Origin: an uncultured Mycoplasma sp.
GTDB lineage: Bacteria > Bacillota_I > Bacilli_A > RF39 > UBA660
DNA: 11,569 nucleotides
Direction: 5' to 3'
Assembly (NCBI GenBank): GCA_947388575.1
Contig: CANDSI010000016.1
Location: forward strand, 1-11,569
In this document: piece by piece, positions 4,865 through 11,421 of the stretch
How the letters are laid out: each line of letters opens with the position of its first letter
How positions within the stretch are numbered: position 1 is the stretch's first letter
Made by a program: the position numbers and the translations under genes
Notes under the pieces: model-generated
What the model was told of the DNA's origin: nothing
The model's input: the letters and a program-made list of their open reading frames with translations, nothing else
The model's database searches: none

Positions 4865-6898
4865 TTATCTATAAAATGTATTTACTATATTATAATCATC
4901 TTTATATTTATAAGAATTAGATGCTTTATCATCAAAACAATTATAATTATTAGTATATTCTACATCAAAATAGAATGGTACAAAGTAAATATAATCTTTT
5001 AAGTTAGGTGCATAATATTTAGTTACATTATTATAATTTCTAATATTAACTGTAGCATCAGTATACCAAACACCATTTCTTTGATATGGACTAGATAAAT
5101 ATTTATTAAAATTAGTAGATTTCAAAGAATAAGTTTTAAGCATTGAACCAGAAGTAAAAGGAACATTATATTTTCCAGTACCTCCAACCATTGATATACC
5201 TCTACCATTAATTAAATTAGCATAAGATTGATTATATAAAGAAGTAGTATTTAAATAACCAATATTAGTAATTTTTAAATCTCCAGTTCTAATATTATCA
5301 AATTTAATAGTCCAATTATAATTCCAAGTTGATTGATTACCATTTACATAACTAGTAGAAAAATATCTTTCACGATTTATTTTACAATAAGTATAATATT
5401 TTTCTTCTTCTTTTTCCCATTTAGCAACTAGTGTATAATCACGATAAATTCTTTTATTAAAATCAAATCTACTACCATTATAATACCATCCTATAAATCT
5501 ATAACCAACCCGCCAAGGATCTGATGGCTCATAAACTCTATCACCTTCATAAACATCCTGATAGTTAACACTAGTGCCACCATTTGAATCAAACCTAACT
5601 CTATAGATATCTTTACAACTTCCATCATCTTCCCATTTTGCATATAAAGTCATATTCTTATAAACTGGCGTTTTAAAATTATAAAGATTAGTTAAACTCG
5701 AATTAGTATACCAACCAACAAATCTAGAACAAGCTTTAGTTGGATTATTAGGTCTATAGGCTGTATCTCCTTCTAAAATGTTCTTTTGTGCACTAACACT
5801 AGTTCCGCCATTTGAATTAAAACTTACAGTATATTTATTCTTACAACTACCATTATCTACCCATTTAGCATATAAAGTAATATCGTTATATACTTTACTG
5901 TTAAAATTATATTGATATCTAAAATTACTATCAGTATACCAACCAGCAAAATTATAACATGATTTAGTTGGATTACTTGGTTTATAAGCAGTACCACCTT
6001 CTAAAACAGTTTGACAAGATATTTTAGTACCACCATTAGTAACAAAACATACATCATATTCATTTTGATTATTTTGTTTTTCCTTCCACTTAGCAATTAA
6101 AGTTATTTTTCTTGTAACTGGAGTATTAAAATCATATTTTTCACCATCTAAATACCAACCTAAAAACTCATAACCAACTCTAGTAGAAGCAACATATGTA
6201 GCAGTATTACCACTCTTTACAGTTTGAGTTCCAACTTCACTACCACCATTACTTTTAAAAGATACTGTATAATAAACATTACTTACACAATTTCCACAAT
6301 TACTACCTGTACAACTACCACAATTATTAACATAATTAATATTATAATTATAAGTTATATTCGTAGTATTACTAGGCCTAGAAGTATTTCCGACACTAGG
6401 TTTATTTACATTATTATTAGTATTACCTTGATTATTATTAATATTATTTCCTATATTATTTGTATTACTATTACTTTGATTACAATCAGGACATTCTTTA
6501 TCCATAATAGTTGTAACTATATAATCAGAATTATCTTTACAACTAAGAAAAACTTTCATACTATATTCATTATCTAAAGATTTAGTAACTTTTATATAAC
6601 TTTCTTCTTTATTACAAACATTACCAGATTCATCTTTAAAATCTAATAATAAATTACTACTAACCATTTCATCTAAAGTTATTTTATTAGACTCACCTAT
6701 TTTATCAGGTAGATTATTTCCTCTAAAATATTCAAACCCAGCTTCTTTCATTAAATTAATATTATTAATATAAGTATTAGTAGTTTTAGACTTTGTTTCA
6801 TTTTTAGGATATACCATAAAAATTATAGCAATAACAAGTACTATTAAAACTAATATTCCAATTACTTTCCCCCAACTAATTTCATATTCTTTTTCCAT
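4865..6898 (-). CDS. Membrane-anchored surface protein with four Listeria-Bacteroides (Flg_new/InlB B-type) repeats
   Basis: 677 residues. Residues 1-9 are polar, then a hydrophobic segment (about 10-30, GKVIGILVLIVLVIAIIF) forms an uncleaved signal anchor. Residues 40-140 form a small domain (LPDKIGESNKITLDEMVSSN, then VCNKEESYIKVTK) that resembles pseudopilin-like globular heads of Firmicutes. Residues 140-205 are an Asn-rich linker ending in CGSCTGSNCGNC. Four B-type repeats follow (209-271, 280-346, 355-422, 431-494), each with SNGG near the start, GW-Y in the middle and a final (L)xAKW. The last 180 residues are a Tyr/Asn-rich beta-type region I do not recognise. Such repeats usually act as extracellular stalks or adhesive modules. 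No LPXTG or other sorting signal is seen. Start: ATG 6898 after AAGGGTGGT, behind a near-consensus promoter. Confidence 0.9.
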   Translation of the reverse strand: MEKEYEISWGKVIGILVLIVLVIAIIFMVYPKNETKSKTTNTYINNINLMKEAGFEYFRGNNLPDKIGESNKITLDEMVSSNLLLDFKDESGNVCNKEESYIKVTKSLDNEYSMKVFLSCKDNSDYIVTTIMDKECPDCNQSNSNTNNIGNNINNNQGNTNNNVNKPSVGNTSRPSNTTNITYNYNINYVNNCGSCTGSNCGNCVSNVYYTVSFKSNGGSEVGTQTVKSGNTATYVASTRVGYEFLGWYLDGEKYDFNTPVTRKITLIAKWKEKQNNQNEYDVCFVTNGGTKISCQTVLEGGTAYKPSNPTKSCYNFAGWYTDSNFRYQYNFNSKVYNDITLYAKWVDNGSCKNKYTVSFNSNGGTSVSAQKNILEGDTAYRPNNPTKACSRFVGWYTNSSLTNLYNFKTPVYKNMTLYAKWEDDGSCKDIYRVRFDSNGGTSVNYQDVYEGDRVYEPSDPWRVGYRFIGWYYNGSRFDFNKRIYRDYTLVAKWEKEEEKYYTYCKINRERYFSTSYVNGNQSTWNYNWTIKFDNIRTGDLKITNIGYLNTTSLYNQSYANLINGRGISMVGGTGKYNVPFTSGSMLKTYSLKSTNFNKYLSSPYQRNGVWYTDATVNIRNYNNVTKYYAPNLKDYIYFVPFYFDVEYTNNYNCFDDKASNSYKYKDDYNIVNTFYR
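5417..6274 (-). repeat. Four tandem B-type repeat units in the surface protein gene
   Basis: Units by codon: 6274-6086, 6061-5861, 5836-5633 and 5608-5417, about 63-68 residues each with short spacers. Units 2 and 3 are the most alike (both have NPTK.C, F.GWYT, LYAKW and a D-G-S-C-K linker); units 1 and 4 are a shorter variant (VGY.F.GWY). Divergence shows old duplication with probable recent copying of the middle pair. Confidence 0.85.
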
Positions 6899-6927
6899 TC
6901 TACCACCCTTACTTCCTATATATGTTT

Positions 6928-6956
6928 AGTATAACTAATCTATTCAGTAAAGTCAA
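6928..6956 (-). promoter_or_regulatory. Sigma-A promoter of the surface protein gene
   Basis: Minus strand: TTGACT (6956-6951), exactly 17 bases, TATACT (6933-6928), each hexamer one mismatch from consensus. The expected start, near 6920, gives a leader of about 20 bases carrying AAGGGTGGT before the ATG at 6898. It lies directly downstream of the hairpin terminator at 6962-6985. Confidence 0.88.
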
Positions 6957-6961
6957 TAATT

Positions 6962-6985
6962 AAAAAGAGATATCTAAAATATCTC
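6962..6985 (-). terminator. Intrinsic terminator upstream of the surface protein promoter
   Basis: A 7-bp stem GAGATAT/ATATCTC with a 5-base loop (TTTAG) is followed on the minus strand by TTTTTAATT. It lies upstream of the promoter at 6928-6956, so it ends a transcript made before that gene: either a small RNA or read-through from the YtxH operon. Confidence 0.75.
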
Positions 6986-7061
6986 CATTAATAATATTTT
7001 TAAGAAATTATATAAACCTCCAAAAGTACCATTACCTAAAAACTATCACTCCAGCATTATA
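6962..7061 (-). ncRNA. Candidate small RNA with own terminator
   Basis: Between the terminator of the 7107 operon and the promoter at 6928-6956 lies a stretch that no gene explains. TATAAT (7061-7056) could be its -10 (the -35 is weak, TTAAAA). It would give an RNA of about 88 nt beginning near GGAGTGATAG and ending at a 7-bp hairpin, GAGATAT/ATATCTC (6985-6979 and 6973-6967), followed by TTTTT. The body (7050-7015) is richer in G than its surroundings (GGAGTG, GGTAATGGTAC, TTTTGGAGG). One frame is nearly open but contains adjacent TGA and TAG stops, arguing against a gene. The function is unknown; I cannot assign it to a known RNA family with confidence. Confidence 0.45.
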
Positions 7062-7086
7062 TATTTATAATCTACAATTTTAATTG

Positions 7087-7118
7087 CAAAAAAAAACAAG
7101 TAATAATTATTTACTTGT
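7087..7118 (-). terminator. Intrinsic terminator of the lipoprotein-YtxH operon
   Basis: An 8-bp stem ACAAGTAA/TTACTTGT (7118-7111 and 7103-7096) is followed on the minus strand by nine T (7096-7088). The stop codon of the YtxH-like gene (7109-7107) is in the loop, so the hairpin begins in its last codons. Confidence 0.88.
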
Positions 7119-7568
7119 TTGATTTTTCTTTTTTTGTTGAGGTTTGCCTTCTTGTTTTTTAGGTTCTTCCTCTTTTAACTTAGCAGTAATACTTTCCAAA
7201 GTTTTAACTGTACTTGCCTTAACTTCACGAGCTGCAGCTTCAATAACTGGAGTACCTTTTTCAATAGCATATTCTACTAGTTCATCAGCTTTTCTCTTAA
7301 TTTTAGCTGCTCCAGATTTTATAGCTGACACTACTGTTTCTTTATCTAAGTTTTTTAAATCTTCTTTTATTTCTTGAACTTTAGCTTCAATAGTTGCTTT
7401 AACATCCTCAGCTTTAATATTTTTTGCTTTTTCTACTAAATCATCCATTTTTTCTTTTAAATCTTGACGAGTTTCTTTACCACTTTTAGGAGCAAATAGT
7501 ATACCTAAACCTACACCAATACCTGCTCCTAATAAAAATTTACCAAAGCCACTTTTATTTTTACTCAT
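7107..7568 (-). CDS. YtxH-like membrane-associated protein
   Basis: 153 residues from the ATG at 7568. The N-terminus has a Gly-rich hydrophobic segment (about 8-26, FGKFLLGAGIGVGLGILF) followed at once by APKSGKETR, the hallmark of YtxH-type proteins. The rest is a long Lys/Glu/Ala-rich amphipathic helix with apolipophorin-like periodicity, ending in a basic Lys/Gln-rich tail. YtxH in Bacillus belongs to the general-stress ytxGHJ operon; its molecular role is unknown. I chose 7568 rather than the ATGs at 7577 or 7586 because GGAGAGG lies 9 bases upstream of it and overlaps the other two. It overlaps the end of the DUF948 gene by 8 bases, as coupled partners often do. It is the last gene before the terminator. 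Confidence 0.9.
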   Translation of the reverse strand: MSKNKSGFGKFLLGAGIGVGLGILFAPKSGKETRQDLKEKMDDLVEKAKNIKAEDVKATIEAKVQEIKEDLKNLDKETVVSAIKSGAAKIKRKADELVEYAIEKGTPVIEAAAREVKASTVKTLESITAKLKEEEPKKQEGKPQQKKKNQTSK

Positions 7569-7857
7569 TCTTATCATCCTCTCCATTCTTTATTTTCTTA
7601 CGAAAAAATAATCTAGATGCAATACCAGATAAGCCATCAACTACTTTATCAGTAAGACCAACTATCTTATCAGTTGTAAAATCAACAATATGGAATAAAC
7701 CATTTAATGATTCTACCTTCTCATTAACATCGTCAACTACCTTTTCAACTTTTTTAATTGTAATAATTGACTTTATACCTAATATTATGCCAATAATAAG
7801 AATAATTATTAATAAAATATAAATAATTATTGGTAAAAAAGATAACCAAAAGTCCAT
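7561..7857 (-). CDS. DUF948/YtxG-like single-pass membrane protein
   Basis: 98 residues. One N-terminal membrane segment (about 3-28, very rich in Ile/Leu) is followed by a helical region (VEKVVDDVNEKVESLNGLF) and a second amphipathic stretch (DKIVGLTDKVVDGLSGIA), then a basic, polar tail. This is the layout of the short DUF948 proteins (Bacillus YtxG), and the next gene is YtxH-like, the same pairing as in Bacillus. The ATG overlaps the upstream stop by one base (TAATG), with GAGAGG and GGTGA just upstream inside that gene. It is shorter than YtxG of Bacillus. Role: envelope-associated, otherwise unknown. Confidence 0.85.
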   Translation of the reverse strand: MDFWLSFLPIIIYILLIIILIIGIILGIKSIITIKKVEKVVDDVNEKVESLNGLFHIVDFTTDKIVGLTDKVVDGLSGIASRLFFRKKIKNGEDDKNE

Positions 7858-8828
7858 TATTCACCATCCTCTCTATTCTCATACATCGAATCTATTAAAT
7901 CAAATAGATCACTTTCTAAACTATCCTCTTCTTCTACAGTCATTTTAGGTTGTTCTAAAGGGTCATCTTCCCCTAAAGAATCGATAGTTACATCTAAATT
8001 CTTATCTATATCATTATTCATTGTTCTACTAAGATTAGTTAAAGTATTTTCCAAATTAAGCTCTGAAAAATCATTTGTATCAAAAGATGTACTAGAAAAA
8101 CTATTTTCTACATCAAGTATTTCATCACTACTATCTTTTAAAAGTTCATCTATTGTTCTAGCTTTCTCTAATTTTTCTTCTAATATTTCTTTATCTCTAT
8201 TAATTTCTGGATATTTAGGAACTGCTGGCATTTCCATAATATCTTCTTCTAAAGACCCAAAAGCTTTTTTTCTAACACTATCAACATCTAAAGTCTTAGG
8301 AATAGTTTCTCTAGTTGTAATATCTTCAGGCGTATAATTTTTATCTAATATTCCATAAACTGGGCTAATAATAGGTGAAGGTCTAAATTTAGTTTTTTCT
8401 TCCTTAGGTTCTTCTTTTTTAGAAGCTTCAACTTTTCTTGAATTCTTATCTCTAAATTTTTTTCTTTCATGTTCCATTACATTAGTAGTACGTCTTGGCA
8501 TAGAACTTTCAAATTCTTCTTCGTCAAAAGCTGGAAAATTAAAAGTTTTTTCACTTTTAAATATTTCTCTTTCACTAACCTCTTCTACATTAGTTTTAAT
8601 TTCTGTATTTTTAGGTGGTTCTATTACAACTTCTTTTGTTGGCATTGGTTTTGATATAGCTTTTTCATTATAAAAGTTACTATAATCAGGAACATTTTTT
8701 ATTTCCTCTTGTTTTGGCATCTGTCTTATTACAGGTTCAGATACTACTTTTTCTTTTTTTTCTATTACAGGTATTTCTACTTCTTCTTCTTCGAATAAAA
8801 TATTTTTTAGTTTATTAACTAAACCCAT
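7857..8828 (-). CDS. Acidic, mostly disordered protein with SepF-like amphipathic N-terminus
   Basis: 323 residues, no named family recognised. Residues 1-11 (MGLVNKLKNIL) form an amphipathic helix followed by a run of Glu (13-16), a layout strikingly like the membrane-targeting N-terminus of the division protein SepF, but no SepF core domain follows. Residues 20-145 are Lys/Glu/Pro-rich and probably disordered. A compact block (FRPSPIISPVYGILDKNY, 148-165) looks like a conserved linear motif. Residues 210-232 are a probable helix, and the C-terminus (296-317) is an acidic helix ending DLFDLIDSMYEN. Start: ATG 8828 after AGGAAGGTGA. It sits between a lipoprotein gene (15 bases upstream) and the DUF948 gene (1-base overlap), which suggests a cytoplasmic, membrane-bound scaffold or adaptor (inference). 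Confidence 0.82.
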   Translation of the reverse strand: MGLVNKLKNILFEEEEVEIPVIEKKEKVVSEPVIRQMPKQEEIKNVPDYSNFYNEKAISKPMPTKEVVIEPPKNTEIKTNVEEVSEREIFKSEKTFNFPAFDEEEFESSMPRRTTNVMEHERKKFRDKNSRKVEASKKEEPKEEKTKFRPSPIISPVYGILDKNYTPEDITTRETIPKTLDVDSVRKKAFGSLEEDIMEMPAVPKYPEINRDKEILEEKLEKARTIDELLKDSSDEILDVENSFSSTSFDTNDFSELNLENTLTNLSRTMNNDIDKNLDVTIDSLGEDDPLEQPKMTVEEEDSLESDLFDLIDSMYENREDGE

Positions 8829-8843
8829 TTTTGCTTCACCTTC

Positions 8844-9476
8844 CTAGTTTATAAAATCCGGATCTCTAATTTCTTCTTCTTGTGTTTCTTCATCAGTAAC
8901 TTGTAAAAAGTCTTTTCTTCCTACAATTTCAAATATATTAAATACTTCTTCATTACCTTCAAATGAACTACTAGCCAAATAATTAATAATTATATTATCA
9001 TTATATGAAATAGAAGAGATAATTGTCATGGCATTTGCTAGAACATTTTTAATATCTTTTTCATATACTACCACTTCTATTTTAGCATAATTATACATGA
9101 TTTCAATTAAATATTGATTATTTTTATAATTATTTATTTCCACATAACCAAATTTACCATTATTTTCCAAACTACTTGAAAAATAAGCCTTATTATTTAA
9201 AGTATATTTAAACTTAGTTTTATTATTATAACTAACAACATCTACATATAAATAATATTGATACAAATCGTCTTCCAATTTTTCATTAAAACTTTTTGTA
9301 TTTTTTAAAATTAAACCTCTGGGTAAATAATAACTATATCCATTACGTTGGGTGTTAGTTATTTTTAATGTACTACTAAGAGTTTCGTTTAAAATACTAT
9401 CTATACTACTTGTATTAATACTAGTGCACCCTGTTAAAAATATAACAAGAGTACATAGTAGGATTATTTTTTTCAT
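8844..9476 (-). CDS. Predicted lipoprotein, unknown function
   Basis: 210 residues. A classic lipoprotein signal peptide is present: MKK, a hydrophobic core (IILLCTLVIFL), and the lipobox LTGC with Cys 17, then Ser/Thr-rich sequence. The mature part is beta-rich and Asn/Tyr-rich. It includes YSYYLPRGL (47-55) and a long alternating region up to about 165, then an acidic tail (DEETQEEEIRDPD). I do not recognise the family. It is first in the four-gene envelope operon, with TAGGAGGA before the ATG at 9476. The stop is TAG, the only TAG stop among the complete genes here. The ribosome site of the next gene overlaps it. It should be anchored on the outer face of the membrane. Confidence 0.9.
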   Translation of the reverse strand: MKKIILLCTLVIFLTGCTSINTSSIDSILNETLSSTLKITNTQRNGYSYYLPRGLILKNTKSFNEKLEDDLYQYYLYVDVVSYNNKTKFKYTLNNKAYFSSSLENNGKFGYVEINNYKNNQYLIEIMYNYAKIEVVVYEKDIKNVLANAMTIISSISYNDNIIINYLASSSFEGNEEVFNIFEIVGRKDFLQVTDEETQEEEIRDPDFIN

Positions 9477-9499
9477 TTATTATCCTCCTACATTTATTA

Positions 9500-9528
9500 A
9501 TTATAATTTATTATAAAAAAAAAAGCAA
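9500..9528 (-). promoter_or_regulatory. Promoter of the lipoprotein-YtxH operon
   Basis: Minus strand: TTGCTT (9528-9523), exactly 17 bases, TATAAT (9505-9500). The -10 is perfect; the -35 matches 4 of 6. The spacer contains the T run of the preceding terminator, so terminator and promoter share the same DNA. TAGGAGGA follows about 10 bases past the -10, just before the ATG at 9476. Confidence 0.75.
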
Positions 9529-9549
9529 TTCAAAATTCTAAATTACTTT
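9515..9549 (-). terminator. Intrinsic terminator of the 9557-10294 gene
   Basis: A 9-bp stem AAAGTAATT/AATTGCTTT (9549-9541 and 9530-9522, one G-T pair) with a 10-base loop is followed by a run of ten T (9524-9515). It lies 7 bases past the stop codon and overlaps the next operon's promoter. Confidence 0.85.
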
Positions 9550-9556
9550 TATAAAC

Positions 9557-10294
9557 TTATCTTGAAAAGTTTTGATTATAATAACTAATTAAACTATACA
9601 AATCAAAAACAATTTTATACTCTCCACTAGTTAAACAATAATTATCATCTATTCCAATGTATGAAGGTAATGTACTTAAATAGCTTAAAAATGCTCCAAC
9701 ATCTACTCTACCTAAATTAAATCCACCTAAAATTAGATTATCATTTACAATTTCTATATTTAAATATAGAGTTCTAGATATTACTGTAGTTCCATCCACA
9801 TCTAAAATATCTATCATTTCATATTCATCATTTAAAGCATTTGCTAATATATCTTTCAAAATATTTTCCTCAAAATTATGGCAAGCAGCTTCTGTTAATT
9901 CTTGCAAGCTATAACTTATATTATTTTCTTCTTTCTTACTAAATAATGGATACTCTTCTTTTTGTAATTCCATATAATAATCTTCAATAAGTTGTCTCAA
10001 ATCAAAAGGAACATTAAAACTATTAATAACGTTTCTTGGATCAGGCAATCTAAAACCTTTATATGAAGATAGACCATAGATATAACTTATAAACTCTGAA
10101 TAACAAATTTTTCCTAAATAATGTTCTCCAATATAAACACCATCTTCTTTATTATTTATAGGAATAAAAACATCTTTAGTTTTTTGTTCTAATCCTATAT
10201 TTAAAAATTCAGGTACAATATATTCCATAAAATATCTAAAAGCAAGATAAGTACCATCACTTATATATTCATGATTCTTTTCTAATAATTCCAT
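9557..10294 (-). CDS. Unknown protein with an internal two-copy duplication
   Basis: 245 residues, soluble and acidic, no family recognised. Two similar modules of about 68 residues occur at 42-110 and 176-244. YLGKICYSEFISYIYGLSSY (59-78) lines up with NLGRVDVGAFLSYLSTLPSY (193-212), and FDLRQLIEDYY (97-107) with FDLYSLISYYN (230-240). The central segment (115-160) is helical and Glu-rich. Start: ATG 10294 with AAAGGAG 7 bases upstream; an upstream in-frame ATG at 10318 lies nearly at the expected transcription start and has no ribosome site. It has its own promoter at 10321-10349 and terminator at 9515-9549, so it is probably expressed alone, perhaps also by read-through from the gene upstream. 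Confidence 0.85.
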   Translation of the reverse strand: MELLEKNHEYISDGTYLAFRYFMEYIVPEFLNIGLEQKTKDVFIPINNKEDGVYIGEHYLGKICYSEFISYIYGLSSYKGFRLPDPRNVINSFNVPFDLRQLIEDYYMELQKEEYPLFSKKEENNISYSLQELTEAACHNFEENILKDILANALNDEYEMIDILDVDGTTVISRTLYLNIEIVNDNLILGGFNLGRVDVGAFLSYLSTLPSYIGIDDNYCLTSGEYKIVFDLYSLISYYNQNFSR

Positions 10295-10320
10295 ATTAAT
10301 TCTCCTTTCAAATGCCATTT

Positions 10321-10349
10321 ATTGTATCATAGTCATATTTAAAAATCAA
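10321..10349 (-). promoter_or_regulatory. Promoter of the 9557-10294 gene
   Basis: Minus strand: TTGATT (10349-10344), exactly 17 bases, TACAAT (10326-10321), with TG one base upstream of the -10 (extended -10, TGATACAAT). The transcription start would fall near 10314, which favours the ATG at 10294 as translation start. Confidence 0.8.
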
Positions 10350-10353
10350 ATAT

Positions 10354-11421
10354 TTATTTCTTTTCTAAAATCCTTTTTATTTCATTAAAATTATCTCTTA
10401 TAAATGGAAAACTATCTACTAACTTTATTGCTAATCTATTATTTGCCTCTTGTTTTAAAGTTTCTTTTAAAGAATCTAATTCTTCTTTTGAAAAACTTGC
10501 AAAATCACTATTTATTTTTTCAACTAAAGCCTCTTTTGAAGATTTACGTGGAATATTTAAACCACCATACAAAACTTCATTTATTTTAGCATAAGCTTCA
10601 AATATATCTGGATTATTTAATAAGTCATTAAGCTTCATTACTTTTAAATTTAAAATAACTTTTTTTCCAAATTTTTTCCTTAAAACATTAGCAATAAAAG
10701 CCATAAGAGTATAGACATGAATATTATTCTTTATACCCCAAGATAAAATATCAATTATAATATTATCTTCTTCGCTTACTACATCAGAAGGTGTAACATC
10801 AACTATATCGCCTTTAGTATTCATTGCCCAAGCATGGTTTTCCTTACTACTTAAATGTCCATCACCATCATCTAAATAACCTACAACATAAATTAAATCA
10901 TCAGTTGACTCTACTGCTAAAGTTGCTGCTAAATTACAAACTAAAGAATCCATTGAAGCAATAGTCTCAAAATATTCATTTTCATCCATCAATTTAATAG
11001 AACTTGCTAAATGCTGATCATCAATTGGTGTTCTAGAATATTTTTTATTTTCTATAGCTTTTAAAATATCTTCTAATGATGCATCTTCACTTAATCCTAA
11101 CCCTTTAATAATGGAATTTTGAATATTAGAGTTGCCTCCAGTATATACTTTATTATTCTGCAAAGAATCTACAAAAATATTTTGATCTTTTTGACTAATA
11201 CCATAAGTATAAATAATTTGAGGATCATTAAAAGAAAGAAGATAATCAATTTCTTGAGAATTCAAATAGTTTCCATATTTCAAAAATCTTTCATAATTAA
11301 TAACAAAAGTATTTCCATTTTTTAAATCTTCTAAACAAACACTTATTAAAACATAATTATCTCCTACTGGATAAAAAGTTCTAAAAACATCTAATCTATT
11401 ATCACTAATTAAATTTTTCAA
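10354..11421 (-). CDS. Transglutaminase-like (Cys/His/Asp) protein, N-terminus uncertain
   Basis: 355 codons from a TTG at 11421 to TAA at 10354. A cysteine in SMDSLVCNLAATLAV (Cys 162), a histidine in ENHAWAMNTKGD (His 196) and an aspartate in DIVDVTPSD (Asp 208) follow the order and the 12-residue His-Asp spacing of the transglutaminase-like/papain-like superfamily, where Cys is the nucleophile. The Cys sits at the start of a helix, as expected. Residues 1-130 are mixed; the C-terminal third (240-355) is Lys/Glu-rich helical sequence. The family is not named. The TTG has no ribosome site, and coding-like sequence continues upstream in the same frame (see 11422-11569), so the true N-terminus is probably further up or the gene is broken. 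No terminator follows. Confidence 0.7.
   Translation of the reverse strand: MKNLISDNRLDVFRTFYPVGDNYVLISVCLEDLKNGNTFVINYERFLKYGNYLNSQEIDYLLSFNDPQIIYTYGISQKDQNIFVDSLQNNKVYTGGNSNIQNSIIKGLGLSEDASLEDILKAIENKKYSRTPIDDQHLASSIKLMDENEYFETIASMDSLVCNLAATLAVESTDDLIYVVGYLDDGDGHLSSKENHAWAMNTKGDIVDVTPSDVVSEEDNIIIDILSWGIKNNIHVYTLMAFIANVLRKKFGKKVILNLKVMKLNDLLNNPDIFEAYAKINEVLYGGLNIPRKSSKEALVEKINSDFASFSKEELDSLKETLKQEANNRLAIKLVDSFPFIRDNFNEIKRILEKK

Noticed and set aside
6224..6577. Plus-strand 117-codon open frame opposite the surface protein gene, rich in Ile and Thr
   Set aside because: Its composition is the mirror of Asn/Tyr-rich codons on the other strand, it has no ribosome site, and the minus-strand gene there has clear domains.
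7144..7377. Plus-strand frame inside the YtxH-like gene
   Set aside because: No ribosome site; it lies wholly within a well-supported minus-strand gene and its Ser/Ala/Leu content mirrors Lys/Glu/Ala codons.
8469..8654. Plus-strand Phe-rich frame inside the acidic protein gene
   Set aside because: The Phe/Ser run is the reverse complement of Lys/Glu codons; there are no initiation signals.
8829..8846. TAG of the lipoprotein gene is in frame with the next gene, five sense codons away, raising read-through or TAG reassignment
   Set aside because: A strong ribosome site (AGGAAGGTGA) and ATG directly follow, in-frame spacing has a one-in-three chance, and fusing an exported lipoprotein to a cytoplasmic-type acidic protein makes little sense.
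10404..11325. Plus-strand short frames opposite the transglutaminase-like gene
   Set aside because: Leu/Ile-rich shadows of AT-rich coding sequence, without ribosome sites.
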